From: Phenylobacterium aquaticum | GTDB lineage: Bacteria; Pseudomonadota; Alphaproteobacteria; Caulobacterales; Caulobacteraceae | NCBI RefSeq assembly: GCF_947378715.1 | Contig: NZ_CANCLE010000007.1 | Span: 1-48,922, forward strand | Direction: 5' to 3' | Length of the DNA: 48,922 bases | Shown here: piece by piece, positions 39,568-48,805 of the stretch | How the letters are laid out: each line of letters begins with the position of its first letter | Position numbering within the stretch: position 1 is the stretch's first letter | Translations under genes and position numbers: made by a program | Notes under the pieces: model-generated | The model's database searches: none | What the model saw: the letters and a program-made list of their open reading frames with translations, nothing else | What the model was told of the DNA's origin: nothing

Positions 39568-41931
39568 CTACGCAGGCTTGTGAGCCGGCTCCAGGACCCC
39601 GGCGATGGCGCGGGCCAGGGCGTCGCCCGAAAAGGGTTTGCGCAGCAGCGGCCACGGCGCGCCGTCCGCGGCGGCCAGGGCGTCGCCGGTATAGCCGGAC
39701 GCCAGCAGCACCGGCAGGGAGGGCCGCAGGCCGACGGCGCGGTGGGCGAGGTCCACCCCGGTCAGGGGCCCGGGCATGATCAGGTCTGTCAGCATGAGGT
39801 CGATGCGCCGGTCGCCGCCGAGATGGTCGAGGGCGGCCTCCGTCCCGGGGGCGTGGGTGACGGCATGGCCTTGCTCTGCGAGCAGGGCTGCGACCATCTC
39901 GGCGACCTCCAGATCGTCTTCGACCAGCAGGATCGCCAGCGCTCGGCCCTGGGCGGCGGCAGGGGAGGGCGTCGGCGGCTCGGCGGCCCGGGCGGCCGAC
40001 AGGGGCAGGAAAAGCCGCACCGAGGCGCCCTGGCCGGGCGCGGATTCGATCGCGACCCCGCCGCCGCTTTGCCGGGCGAAGCCATAGACCTGGGACAGGC
40101 CGAGGCCGGTGCCCTTGCCCACCTCCTTGGTGGTGAAGAACGGTTCGAAGACCCGCGACAGGGTGTCAGCGTCCATGCCGACGCCGGTGTCGTGGACGCT
40201 GACCCGCACATAGGTCCCAGGCGGGGTTTCCAGGGCCTGGCCCTCAGCCACCTCACAGACTGCGGTCTCCACCCGAATGGCCCCGCCCTGGGTGACGGCG
40301 TCGCGGGCGTTGACCACCAGGTTCATCAGGGCGGCGTGAAACTGGCTGGCGTCGATCATGGCCACGGCCCGGCCGGCGGCGGTGGTGAAGTTGAGGCTGA
40401 CCGCCTCGCCGACCGCGCGGCGCAGCAGGGGCTCGGCCTCGCGCAGGGCGGTGTCGATCTCCACAGGCTCGGGCCGCAGGGCCTGGCGGCGCGAGAAGGC
40501 CAGCAGTTGCTGGGTCAGGCGCTCACCACGCCGCGCCGCGCCCAGGGCGGCTTCCACCATGCGGCCGCGGCGAACCTCGTCGCCCGGACTGCGTTGCATC
40601 AGATCCAGGGCGCCGATGATCACGGTGAGCAGATTGTTGAAGTCGTGGGCGACGCCGCCGGTCAACTGGCCCACGGCCTCCATCCGCTGGGCGTGGCGCA
40701 GGGCGGTCTCGGCTTCATCGCGCTCGACCAAGGCCTCACGGACCCGGGTCGCCAGGAGTTCGTTGATCTGCTTGAGGTCGGTCTCGGCCCGCTTGGCGTC
40801 CGTGACGTCGAAGGCGATGCCGATGAAGCCTTCGAAGCCGCCGTCCGGGCCACGCCTCGGCTGGGAGAAGGAGCGGATCCAGCGCCAGGCGCCGTCAAAC
40901 CGCTGGTAGCGCGCCTCCAGGGTGAACAGCTGCCGGGCCGCCTCGCCGGCGACCTGCTCCTTGAGGATGCGCGGCAGGTCCTCGGGATCCAGGCGCTCGC
41001 GCCAATCGAAGTCGACAGCCTGCTCATAGGGCACGCCCAGATAGTCGACATAGGCCTGGTTGACGAACTCGCGCTGGCCGCCGGGCCTGGACACCCACAT
41101 CAGCACCGGGGCGCTGTCGGCCAGGGCCCTGAAGCGCGCCTCGCTTTCCTGAATCTGTTCGAAGGCCTGGCGCCGTTCGGTGACGTCGATATTGACGCCC
41201 AGGGCGCGCAGCGGCTGACCATCGGGCGCCCGCAGGAAGTCGCCGCGTGACATCAGCCAGTGGACCGAGCCATCCCCGCGCACCACCCGATACTCGGTCG
41301 TCTCCATCCGCCCGTCCCGGATCGACTTCAGGGCCGCAAGGACACGGGCGCGGTCATCCGGGTGCGCGGTCTCGAGGATCGCCGCCACGCCGGCCGGGCG
41401 GTCGATCTCGAGCCCGAGATTGCGATAGGTGGCGGCCGACCAGATGACCTCGTCGGTGGCCAGGTCCCAGTCCCACAGGCCGACCCCACCGATCTCCTGA
41501 GCCAGGCGTAGCCGCGCTTCGCTCTCGTTCAGGGCCTGCTGGGTGATCTGTTGGGCGCGGCGGGCTTCCTCGTAGCGGAGAAGGGTCTCGCGCAGGGCCG
41601 AGGCGACCATGACGGTGAGGGCGCCGGACAGGGCGAACATCACCATGACCGCACCGGTCGAGACCCCGTTGGGGAAGGTGTTCTGGGACAGAGCCCCCAG
41701 CAGCATTGAGGTGGCCAAGGCGCCCCAGCCCCAGCGCTGACCGCCATAGAGGGTCGCCAGTATATAGGCCGGGAAATAGGTCGCCGAGAGGCCGGCGGCG
41801 TTGGGCCAGCCGATGATCAGGCCCCGGGTCGCGATGGCGCCGGCCAGGGCGGCGACCGTCACGGCCAGGCCGTGCAGCAGGGGCGGCGACCGCCGGGAGA
41901 TAAACCTGAGGGGCCACTCCACCGCCGTCAT
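39568..41931 (-). CDS. Hybrid PAS sensor histidine kinase with receiver domain
   Basis: 787 residues from ATG at 41931 (GGGAG upstream). The N-terminal 115 residues hold about four membrane helices (GLAVTVAALAGAIATRGLII, FPAYILATLYGG, GWGALATSMLLGAL, VMVMFALSGALTVMVA). Two PAS domains with PAC motifs lie at about 140-255 and 262-383. The kinase H429 is in QLTGGVAHDFNNLLTVIIG, and the ATP-binding lid is DTGVGMDADTLSRVFEPFFT with GTGLGLSQVYGFA. A C-terminal receiver has D716 in MLTDLIMPGP. The cognate output regulator is not in the window. It is divergent from the SleB-type gene. Confidence 0.93.
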   Translation of the reverse strand: MTAVEWPLRFISRRSPPLLHGLAVTVAALAGAIATRGLIIGWPNAAGLSATYFPAYILATLYGGQRWGWGALATSMLLGALSQNTFPNGVSTGAVMVMFALSGALTVMVASALRETLLRYEEARRAQQITQQALNESEARLRLAQEIGGVGLWDWDLATDEVIWSAATYRNLGLEIDRPAGVAAILETAHPDDRARVLAALKSIRDGRMETTEYRVVRGDGSVHWLMSRGDFLRAPDGQPLRALGVNIDVTERRQAFEQIQESEARFRALADSAPVLMWVSRPGGQREFVNQAYVDYLGVPYEQAVDFDWRERLDPEDLPRILKEQVAGEAARQLFTLEARYQRFDGAWRWIRSFSQPRRGPDGGFEGFIGIAFDVTDAKRAETDLKQINELLATRVREALVERDEAETALRHAQRMEAVGQLTGGVAHDFNNLLTVIIGALDLMQRSPGDEVRRGRMVEAALGAARRGERLTQQLLAFSRRQALRPEPVEIDTALREAEPLLRRAVGEAVSLNFTTAAGRAVAMIDASQFHAALMNLVVNARDAVTQGGAIRVETAVCEVAEGQALETPPGTYVRVSVHDTGVGMDADTLSRVFEPFFTTKEVGKGTGLGLSQVYGFARQSGGGVAIESAPGQGASVRLFLPLSAARAAEPPTPSPAAAQGRALAILLVEDDLEVAEMVAALLAEQGHAVTHAPGTEAALDHLGGDRRIDLMLTDLIMPGPLTGVDLAHRAVGLRPSLPVLLASGYTGDALAAADGAPWPLLRKPFSGDALARAIAGVLEPAHKPA

Positions 41932-42035
41932 ATGCTCCCGCCTGTCCGCAGGTCTCTGCCCCCGGGTCTCATTAAGGAATAGACCGCTGGCCGTCTGGCG
42001 CAACAGCGGATATCGCAACGCGTTCAGGGGGCGGT

Positions 42036-43274
42036 GTGTTCCGGGGCGCGCCATCTTGCGGTCGCATCCCGGCGCCAAGGCTCCGCGACCACGCGACAAA
42101 GGACCCGGCCGAAGACTTGAGCGCGCTCAACCCCCAACTTCCCGGGTTCGGTCTTGTCCGCTGGGTCATCGTGGCCTTGGCGGCCTGGGGCCTCGCCGCC
42201 TGCGCCAGTGTCTATCTGCCGGTGGGGTCGGGCCATGCGGCAGGGGTGGCCAGTGTCGCAGAGACCTTCTCGGACCGGGGCCTGGATCGACTGACCGCCG
42301 ATATGGACCCCGCCATGCTCGCCGTGGCGCGACGGCACGATCCCGCGCGTCACACCGACTTCTGGGGCCGTCCCCGGGGCTGGGCGGTGCTCGACCTGCG
42401 TCGGTTGCCGGACCTCGGCTTCGGCACGGCGCTCAATGACACGGCGCTGGAGATCAATGCGCTGCGGCCCTTCTCGCGGCTGCCGATCCGGCCGATGGGC
42501 CCCTTCGTGCTGAAGTCCGACGCCGACGACAGCGCCCGCGCCGTCACCTGCCTGGCCCAGGCCGTCTATTATGAGAGCGCCCGGGAGCCGGAGCTGGGCC
42601 AGGAGGCGGTGGCCCAGGTGGTGCTGAACCGGCTGCGCCATCCGGCCTATCCGAAGTCGGTCTGCGGCGTGGTCTATCAGGGCGCGGCCAACCACACGGG
42701 CTGCCAGTTCACCTTCACCTGCGACGGCTCGCTGGACCGCCCACCTGAACCCTCGCTCTGGGCCCGCGCCCAGGCGGTGGCGCGTCAGGCCCTGGGCGGC
42801 TTCGTGGTCAAGGATGTGGGGTCGGCCACCCACTATCACGCGGTCTATGTGGCGCCCTACTGGGCCCCGACCCTGGTCAAGCTGAAGCAGATCGGGGCGC
42901 ATATCTTCTATCGCTGGACCGGCCCCTGGGGAGAGCCCGCCGCCTTCACCGGGCGCTATGCGGGGGGCGAGGCCCATCTCTCGCCGGAGATTCTCGACAG
43001 TTTCGACGCCCGCACCCAGGGCCTCTTGCCGCCGGACCTGCAGCCGGTTCCGACCACCCACAGCGTGACCCTGACGGTGGCTGGCGAGGCGCGCACCTAT
43101 ACGATGGCCGACCCTGGCGCGCCGGCCGGCGTCGGCGACCACGCGCTCGGCACGCTCTACGCCCCGCACCGCAAGCCGACCCGTGAGGAGATCCAGGCGA
43201 TCAACGCCAAGCTGGCGGCCATGGAACAGGCCGAGGCGGCTTCCCAGCCCGCCGCGCCGCAGCCTAACCCCTGA
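42036..43274 (+). CDS. SleB-type cell wall hydrolase, second copy
   Basis: 412 residues from GTG at 42036 (AGGGGG 5 bases upstream); a TTG at 42117 would give 385 and a cleaner membrane or lipoprotein start (LVRWVIVALAAWGLAAC). The SleB domain is at about 170-290: CLAQAVYYESAREPELGQEA, VAQVVLNRLRHPAYPKSVCG, VVYQGAANHTGCQFTFTCDG and ATHYHAVYVAPYWAPTLVKL. The catalytic acid would be the Glu of YYESARE. It shares this core with the 28120 gene, but the flanks differ. The C-terminus is charged and alanine-rich. It ends inside the convergent GNAT gene by 11 bases. Confidence 0.85.
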   Translation: MFRGAPSCGRIPAPRLRDHATKDPAEDLSALNPQLPGFGLVRWVIVALAAWGLAACASVYLPVGSGHAAGVASVAETFSDRGLDRLTADMDPAMLAVARRHDPARHTDFWGRPRGWAVLDLRRLPDLGFGTALNDTALEINALRPFSRLPIRPMGPFVLKSDADDSARAVTCLAQAVYYESAREPELGQEAVAQVVLNRLRHPAYPKSVCGVVYQGAANHTGCQFTFTCDGSLDRPPEPSLWARAQAVARQALGGFVVKDVGSATHYHAVYVAPYWAPTLVKLKQIGAHIFYRWTGPWGEPAAFTGRYAGGEAHLSPEILDSFDARTQGLLPPDLQPVPTTHSVTLTVAGEARTYTMADPGAPAGVGDHALGTLYAPHRKPTREEIQAINAKLAAMEQAEAASQPAAPQPNP

Positions 43275-43749
43275 AGGCGTCCGGATAGGCGACGGTCAGG
43301 GGCTGGTCGAGGGCGCCGGGCTCGAGCGCCAGGGCCATGAAGGCCGGGCTCTTGGAATAGGGGGATGCGACCTTGGCGGCCGCCTCGCGGGTGAAGCCGA
43401 AGCGGGGATAGTAGGTGGGGTGGCCCAGGACCATGACCGCATGCGCCCCGAACTCCTTAGCGAGGTCGAGGCCCGCGCGGGTCAGCCTGCCGCCGCCGCC
43501 CGCGCGCTGGCGGTCGGGCCGGATGGCGAGCGGGCCCAGGGCGGCGAACAGCTGGACGCTGTCGGCCCACAGCCGGCTGAAAGCCACATGGCCGGTGACC
43601 TCGTCCGCGTCCAGCTCCACCAGTTCGAACAGCATGTCGCCGTCCTCCCGCAGCCGACGCAGGATGAGGCTTTCGGCCTCGCCGCCGAAGGCGGCGTCGG
43701 TGATGGTGGCGATGGCGGGATGGTCGGCTGGGCGGACGATGCGGATCAT
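43264..43749 (-). CDS. YhbS-like GNAT N-acetyltransferase
   Basis: 161 residues. It starts MIRIVRPADHPAIATITDAA like YhbS acetyltransferases. LGPLAIRPDRQRAGGGGRLT is the acetyl-CoA motif A (normally R-x-x-G-x-G). VMVLGHPTYYPRFGFTREAA is the 'vlGdp.yY.rfGF' motif B that marks this group. SPYSKSPAFMALALEPGAL follows as usual. The substrate is unknown. It sits between the SleB gene (11-base overlap) and the amidohydrolase gene. Confidence 0.85.
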   Translation of the reverse strand: MIRIVRPADHPAIATITDAAFGGEAESLILRRLREDGDMLFELVELDADEVTGHVAFSRLWADSVQLFAALGPLAIRPDRQRAGGGGRLTRAGLDLAKEFGAHAVMVLGHPTYYPRFGFTREAAAKVASPYSKSPAFMALALEPGALDQPLTVAYPDAFRG

Positions 43750-43781
43750 CCGCCCAGCTTAGGCTCGCGCTCGGCCGGGGT

Positions 43782-45515
43782 CTATTCGGCGGCCAGCAGG
43801 ACCGGCGCGGCCTGGGGCCCGCGGATCAGCTTGCCGGGCAGGTCGCCGGTGGCCTCGCCATTCTCGAAGGTCACCACGCCCGAGACCACCGTGGCGCGAT
43901 AGCCATCGGCCTTCTGGATCAGGCGGCGGCCGTCGGCCGGCAGGTCGAAGACCATTTCCGGCGCCCGGATCGACAGGGCGTCGAAGTCGATGACGTTGAG
44001 GTCGGCCTTCATGCCCGGCGCGATGACGCCCCGGTCGTTGAGGCCATAGAGCCGGGCGGTCTCGCGGGTCTGCATGGAAACCACCTTCTCCAGCGGCATG
44101 CGCTCGCCCCGCGACCGGTCGCGGACCCAGTAGGTCAGCATGTAGGTCGGGAAGCTGGCGTCGCAGATCACCCCGCAGTGGGCGCCGCCATCCGACAGGC
44201 TCAGCACCGTGTTGGGGTCGTTCATCATCTCGACGATGTGGTCGAAGTTGTGCTCGGCGTAGTTCAAGAGCGGCAGGTAGATGTAGCCCAGCCCGCCGTT
44301 CTCCATGAGCATGTCATAGACAACCTCTTCCGGCGTCAGACCCCGGCGCGTGGCCTCGGCGGCGACGGAGTCCTCGACGCGGGGCTCATATTCCAGCTGA
44401 CCGTCCCGCTCCAGGCGGAACATGTTGTTGAAGTCCTGCAACAGGGCGCCCATGGCCGCCGCCTGGGGTGTGACCTCCGACACCATGGCCGCGCGCACGG
44501 CCGGATCCCTCAGCCGCTCAAGGCGCTGGGCGAAGGGCAGGTCGGCGATGGCGCGATAGGCGGTCTTGCGGATGAAGGGATGCACGGTCGACTGCCAGCC
44601 CAGCACCATGCCGGTGGGGCGGCAGGCGATGCCGGCGGTGATGTTGGCGCCGTTGGCCTGTGCCTGTGCGGTCAGGGCCAGCATGTCGCGCCACTTGTTG
44701 GGCTGGAACGGCGACTGCAGCAGGCTGAAGGTGACCGGCAGCTTGGTCTCCTTGGCGAAGGCCGCCATCCAGGCGAACTCGTCCTCCGGAATGGTCATGT
44801 CCGAGGCCAGCTCGAACACCCCGTGGCCGGCTTCGCCGAGCGCGCGGCCGATGCCGATCATCTCATCGGCGCCGGCGAAGGTGCCGGGGATCACTTCCCC
44901 ATCCTTGGTGCGGTGCAGGGCGGTGCGAGAGGTGGAGAAGCCGAGCGCCCCGGCCTGGACGGCCTCGCGGGTGATGCGGGCCATCTCGGCGATGTCGTCC
45001 GGGGTGGCGGCCTCGTTCTTGGCGCCGCGCTCGTCCATGACATAGGCGCGGATGGCGCTGTGCGGGGCCTGGGCGGCGACGTCGAGCACCCGGGGCTTAC
45101 GGTCGAGGCTGTCGAGATATTCCGGGAAGGTCTCCCAGTCCCACTTCATGCCTTCGGCCAGGGCCGAGCCGGGGATGTCCTCGACGGCTTCCATGATGCC
45201 GATCAGCCACTCGTGGCGGTCGGGGCGGGCGGGAGCGAAGCCGACGCCGCAATTGCCCATGACCACGGTGGTCACGCCATGCCAGCAGGAGGGGCTGAGA
45301 TAGGCGTCCCAGGTCACCTGGCCGTCATAGTGGGTATGGATATCCACCCAGCCGGGGGTGACCAGCAGGCCCGTGGCGTCGATCTCGCGCCGACCCTTCG
45401 CCAATATGGTTCCGACCTGGCTGATGACGCCGTTATCCACGGCCACGTCGGCCTTGCGGGCCGCAGCGCCGGTGCCGTCGACCACCAGGCCGCCGCGAAT
45501 GACCAGGTCGTGCAT
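43782..45515 (-). CDS. N-acyl-D-amino-acid deacylase-type amidohydrolase
   Basis: 577 residues. The metal-binding start is GWVDIHTHYDGQ (H60, H62), and GVTTVVMGNCGVGFAPARP is the D-aminoacylase signature with the zinc-bridging Cys. EGMKWDWETFPEYLD, SDGGAHCGVICD and PGMKADLNVIDFD are also found in the D-aminoacylase/COG3653 group. They release D-amino acids from N-acyl forms; some members act on dipeptides or other amides. Complete and alone on the minus strand; the next gene is 82 bases upstream. Confidence 0.88.
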   Translation of the reverse strand: MHDLVIRGGLVVDGTGAAARKADVAVDNGVISQVGTILAKGRREIDATGLLVTPGWVDIHTHYDGQVTWDAYLSPSCWHGVTTVVMGNCGVGFAPARPDRHEWLIGIMEAVEDIPGSALAEGMKWDWETFPEYLDSLDRKPRVLDVAAQAPHSAIRAYVMDERGAKNEAATPDDIAEMARITREAVQAGALGFSTSRTALHRTKDGEVIPGTFAGADEMIGIGRALGEAGHGVFELASDMTIPEDEFAWMAAFAKETKLPVTFSLLQSPFQPNKWRDMLALTAQAQANGANITAGIACRPTGMVLGWQSTVHPFIRKTAYRAIADLPFAQRLERLRDPAVRAAMVSEVTPQAAAMGALLQDFNNMFRLERDGQLEYEPRVEDSVAAEATRRGLTPEEVVYDMLMENGGLGYIYLPLLNYAEHNFDHIVEMMNDPNTVLSLSDGGAHCGVICDASFPTYMLTYWVRDRSRGERMPLEKVVSMQTRETARLYGLNDRGVIAPGMKADLNVIDFDALSIRAPEMVFDLPADGRRLIQKADGYRATVVSGVVTFENGEATGDLPGKLIRGPQAAPVLLAAE

Positions 45516-45597
45516 GGTTCCCTCCCAGGGTTGTTTTCACGACCATACCGGGAACAGCAAGGGCGGCAACGGCGCCCTTAGGTCAGCTTTCGCGGAT

Positions 45598-45900
45598 TTA
45601 ACCGGGCTTCGCGACCAGCAGGGCGAGGGCGGCGTTGATGCGGGTCTGCCAGCCGGGACCCCCGGCCTTGAAGTGCTCGACCACGTCCTGGTCCAACCGC
45701 AGCTTGACGGCGACCTTGGGTCGCTCGGCCTTGGGTCGGCCCAGGGGCTTGCGGAACAGTTCGCGAAACTCGGGCGGCGCGGTCTCGACCGTCCAGGCCC
45801 TGGCGAACATCTCCTCGGTCCATTCCGGATTGTCCGGATCGTCCAGGTCCGGCTCCGGCATGGCGGCCAGCCGGTCTTCAATCTCCTTGGTCGACGACAT
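45598..45900 (-). CDS. BrnA antitoxin
   Basis: 100 residues. DPDNPEWTEEMFARA is the BrnA signature near residue 22, and RPKVAVKLRLDQDVVEHFKA followed by GWQTRINAALALLV is the ribbon-helix-helix DNA-binding part that represses the operon. It starts 23 bases before brnT ends, the usual toxin-first, overlapping order. It looks intact and neutralises BrnT. Confidence 0.88.
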   Translation of the reverse strand: MSSTKEIEDRLAAMPEPDLDDPDNPEWTEEMFARAWTVETAPPEFRELFRKPLGRPKAERPKVAVKLRLDQDVVEHFKAGGPGWQTRINAALALLVAKPG

Positions 45901-46150
45901 ATCGGCGATACTCCCTCAGATGGGCGCGCCGAAGACTGATGGCGCGGATCGTGTCTGGTCGCGGCCGTGTGAAGGCCAGTGAATGAGGCAGGCCGTCCAA
46001 CAGCCCGAAGCCGATGTAACGAACCTCGCCATAGGCGATGCGTCTATCCTCGAAGAAGTCCGCCATCTGCAGCTCCACAGCGCGGGCCAAGGACAGGCCG
46101 TGCTTGGCGATGTTGAGGGCGTCCTTGGCGGGATCGAATTCGATCTCCAA
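45878..46150 (-). CDS. BrnT toxin (RelE-like RNase)
   Basis: 90 residues from TTG at 46150 (LEIEFDPAKDALNIAKHGLS); GGGGG lies 8 bases upstream. A TTG five codons earlier is also possible. The opening EFDPAKD..N..KHG and the end ISLRRAHLREYRRY are the BrnT family marks and include the predicted ribonuclease residues. FFEDRRIAYGEVRYIGFG is also typical. BrnT is an mRNA-cutting toxin of a type II system, followed by brnA. It appears complete, unlike the CcdB copy at 7.3 kb. Confidence 0.88.
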   Translation of the reverse strand: MEIEFDPAKDALNIAKHGLSLARAVELQMADFFEDRRIAYGEVRYIGFGLLDGLPHSLAFTRPRPDTIRAISLRRAHLREYRRYVVDQGD

Positions 46151-46260
46151 TTCTTGTACCCCCAAAAACTGCGATCTTCAATCCGGCACGCATTTAGTTC
46201 ACTATTTGTTCTATGTGAAGGCGCGGCCTTTCAAGGGCGGGGGTGTCTGGGCTGCAGGGT

Positions 46261-47559
46261 TCAGTCGCCGTACACCCACTCGACGTCGGCGCCCAAGGCG
46301 TTGAGGTTCTCGACGAACCTGGGGTGGGCGCGCTTGATCGGGGCGGCGTTGAGGATGGTCGACTGGCCCTCGATGCTGGCGGCCAGCATGAACAGGGCGA
46401 TGGCGACGCGGATGATGTAGGGGCTCTCGACCTCGGCCGGCATCAGCGGCTTGCCGCCATAGGTGATCAGGCGGTGCGGGTCGCAGAGCACGGCGTGGGC
46501 GCCGAACTTGCCCAGTTCCTGGGTCCAGCCGAGCGCGCCCTCATAGACCTTGTTCCAGAACATCACCGAGCCCTCGGCGCGCACGCCCAGGGCCACGAAG
46601 ATCGGCAGGAGGTCGGCGGGGACGTAAGGCCAGGGGGCGGCCTCGACCTTGGTCAGGATGTTGGAGGTGAAGGGCGCGCGCACAGCCAGCTTGCCGTCGA
46701 TGCGGGCCGAGGACCAGCCGTCCTTGTGGGTCACCTCGACGCCGAACTTGGCGAAGGTGCGGTCGAGCAGGGGGAACTGGTCGGAGGCGCCGTTCTTGAC
46801 CGAGACCTCGCCGCCGGTGATCGCGCCCATAGCCAGGAAGGTGGCGACCTCGTGGAAGTCGTCGGCGAAGGTGAATTCCGCGCCGCCCAGCTTGTCGACG
46901 CCCTCGACCGTGAGCCGCGAGCCGCCGACCCCGGACACGTCCGCGCCCATCCGGGCTAGGAAGGCGCAGAACTCCTGGACGTGAGGTTCGCAGGCCGCGT
47001 TGGTCAGCTGCGAGCGGCCCTTGGCCGTGGCGGCGCACAGGGCGAAGTTCTCGGTGGTGGTGACCGAGGCGTAGTCCAGCCAATGGTCGGAGGCCGCGAA
47101 GCCCCTGGGGGTCGAGATATAGAGCGCTTCGGGGGTGCGCAGGACCTCGGCGCCAAAGGTTTGGAACACCTCGATATGCGGGTCGATCTCGCGGGCGCCC
47201 AGGGTGCAGCCGGTGGCGTCCTCCTCGATCGAGGCGGCGCCGAACCTGTGCAACAGCGGCGGAATCAGCATCAGGGTGGAGCGCATGCCGAGCGGCAGGT
47301 GCGCGGCCTTGGGGTTCAGGCCCTCGCCGTGGCGCAGGTTCAGCGTCCCGGTCTCGTAGTCCATGTCTACGGCAGACCCAAGATTGCCGAAGAAATCCAG
47401 GATCTTGCGGACGTCTGTTATGTCCGGAACCCGATGCAGGGTCACGGGCTGATCCGTGAGCAAAGTCGCGCAAAGCACGGGCAGCACAGCGTTCTTGTTG
47501 GCGCTGGGGGTGATGGAGCCCCGAAGCGGCCGGCCGCCGCGCACGATCAGGTTGGTCAT
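46261..47559 (-). CDS. MurA-family UDP-GlcNAc 1-carboxyvinyltransferase (divergent)
   Basis: 432 residues, slightly over the usual 418-430. The catalytic residues of MurA can be matched: K22-N23 in PSANKNAVLPVLCATL, C118 in EDATGCTLGAREIDPHIEVF and D316 in YVPADLLPIFVAL. But the neighbouring motifs are unusual: SANKNA instead of G-A-K-N-A, MRSTLMLIPPLLHRFG, and a lengthened loop before Cys118. It transfers enolpyruvate to UDP-GlcNAc, the first committed step of peptidoglycan. It may be a second, non-canonical MurA; the main copy is not in the window. Confidence 0.82.
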   Translation of the reverse strand: MTNLIVRGGRPLRGSITPSANKNAVLPVLCATLLTDQPVTLHRVPDITDVRKILDFFGNLGSAVDMDYETGTLNLRHGEGLNPKAAHLPLGMRSTLMLIPPLLHRFGAASIEEDATGCTLGAREIDPHIEVFQTFGAEVLRTPEALYISTPRGFAASDHWLDYASVTTTENFALCAATAKGRSQLTNAACEPHVQEFCAFLARMGADVSGVGGSRLTVEGVDKLGGAEFTFADDFHEVATFLAMGAITGGEVSVKNGASDQFPLLDRTFAKFGVEVTHKDGWSSARIDGKLAVRAPFTSNILTKVEAAPWPYVPADLLPIFVALGVRAEGSVMFWNKVYEGALGWTQELGKFGAHAVLCDPHRLITYGGKPLMPAEVESPYIIRVAIALFMLAASIEGQSTILNAAPIKRAHPRFVENLNALGADVEWVYGD

Positions 47560-47647
47560 GGCCTGGGCCTCGTCAGTCTTGGGGGTTCGGCAGGCGTCAT
47601 AGCCCAGGCGCAGGGGAATCCAGAAGCAGCTTCGCGCAGGGCGCGGA

Positions 47648-48655
47648 TCACCAGGTCGCGATCTTCTGGGCCTCGGCGTGGCTGATGGCGTGATGGGCCT
47701 TGGCGTGGTCCTCCTCGGCCAGCAGGCGCACGGCCTCCAGGGCGGCCATGCAGCCCATGCCGGCGGCGGTGACCGCCTGGCGATAGACGTCGTCTGTGAC
47801 GTCGCCGGCCGCGAACACGCCGGGGATGGCGGTCGAGGCCGTGCCTGGGGTCACGTCCAGATAGCCGGCCGCGTCCATGGCCAATTGGTCCTTGAACAAC
47901 TCGGACGACGGGGCGTGGCCGATGGCCACGAACAGGCCGTCGCAGGACACCTCCAGGGTCTCGCCGGTCTGGCTGTGCTTCAGCTTCAGGCCCGTGACGC
48001 CCATGGGGTCGGAGGCGCCCAGCACCTCGTCGACCGAATGGTTCCAGATCACCTCGATCTTGGGATGGGCGAAGGCGCGTTCCTGCAGGATGCGCTCGGC
48101 GCGGAACTCGTCCTTGCGGTGGACGATGGTGACCTTGGAGGCGAAGTTGGTGAGGAACAGGGCCTCTTCGACCGCCGTATTGCCGCCGCCGACCACCACG
48201 ACCTCCTTGCCGCGATAGAAAAAGCCGTCGCAGGTGGCGCAAGCCGAGACGCCGAAGCCCTGGAACTTCTGCTCGGAGGGCAGGCCCAGCCACTTGGCCT
48301 GGGCGCCGGTGGCGATGATCAGGGTCTCGGCCAACCAGACCGCGCCGCTATCGCATTCCAGGCGGAAGGGGCGTTGGCTGAGGTCGGCCTTGATCACGAT
48401 GTCATTGATCAGCTCGGCGCCGACATGCTCGGCCTGGGCGCGCATCTGGTCCATCAGCCACGGCCCCTGGATCACCTCGGCGAAGCCCGGATAGTTCTCG
48501 ACATCGGTGGTGATGGTCAGCTGGCCGCCGGGCTGGATGCCGGCGATCAGCACAGGGTTGAGCAGGGCGCGCGCGGCATAGACGGCGGCGGTGTAGCCGG
48601 CCGGGCCGGAGCCGAGGATCAGACAGCGGGTGGTGCGGGGGGTCTCTTGAGCCAT
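47648..48655 (-). CDS. trxB: Thioredoxin reductase
   Basis: 335 residues. FAD binds GSGPAGYTAAVYAARA near the N-terminus, and NADPH binds GGGNTAVEEALFL. The redox pair is C139-A-T-C142 in SACATCDGFFYRGK. GVFAAGDVTDDVYRQAVTAA and the preceding FVAIGHAPSSELF complete the FAD domain. The flavoenzyme passes electrons from NADPH to thioredoxin. Length and motifs are fully standard. It is upstream of murA by 88 bases and divergent from the PseI-like gene. Confidence 0.95.
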   Translation of the reverse strand: MAQETPRTTRCLILGSGPAGYTAAVYAARALLNPVLIAGIQPGGQLTITTDVENYPGFAEVIQGPWLMDQMRAQAEHVGAELINDIVIKADLSQRPFRLECDSGAVWLAETLIIATGAQAKWLGLPSEQKFQGFGVSACATCDGFFYRGKEVVVVGGGNTAVEEALFLTNFASKVTIVHRKDEFRAERILQERAFAHPKIEVIWNHSVDEVLGASDPMGVTGLKLKHSQTGETLEVSCDGLFVAIGHAPSSELFKDQLAMDAAGYLDVTPGTASTAIPGVFAAGDVTDDVYRQAVTAAGMGCMAALEAVRLLAEEDHAKAHHAISHAEAQKIATW

Positions 48656-48805
48656 GTCCGCTATTTAGGTGAGATTCCGCCCGAGCGCATCGGGCATGAA
48701 CGTCAGAATGGCTGGGGAGGCTGTGAGGTTTCGTCAGCCGTCCCATCTGCGGAAGACGGGGCCTTGGTTAACGACCGCTTCAGCGCCTTTGGATAGATTC
48801 AGCCC

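Noticed and set aside
39556..41250. A 564-codon open frame on the plus strand opposite the hybrid histidine kinase
   Set aside because: The opposite frame encodes unmistakable PAS, HisKA, HATPase and receiver domains; the antisense frame is low-complexity Gly/Gln/Ala.
45435..45443. DnaA-like TTATCCACG
   Set aside because: Lies within the amidohydrolase coding region and differs from the strict consensus in the last base.
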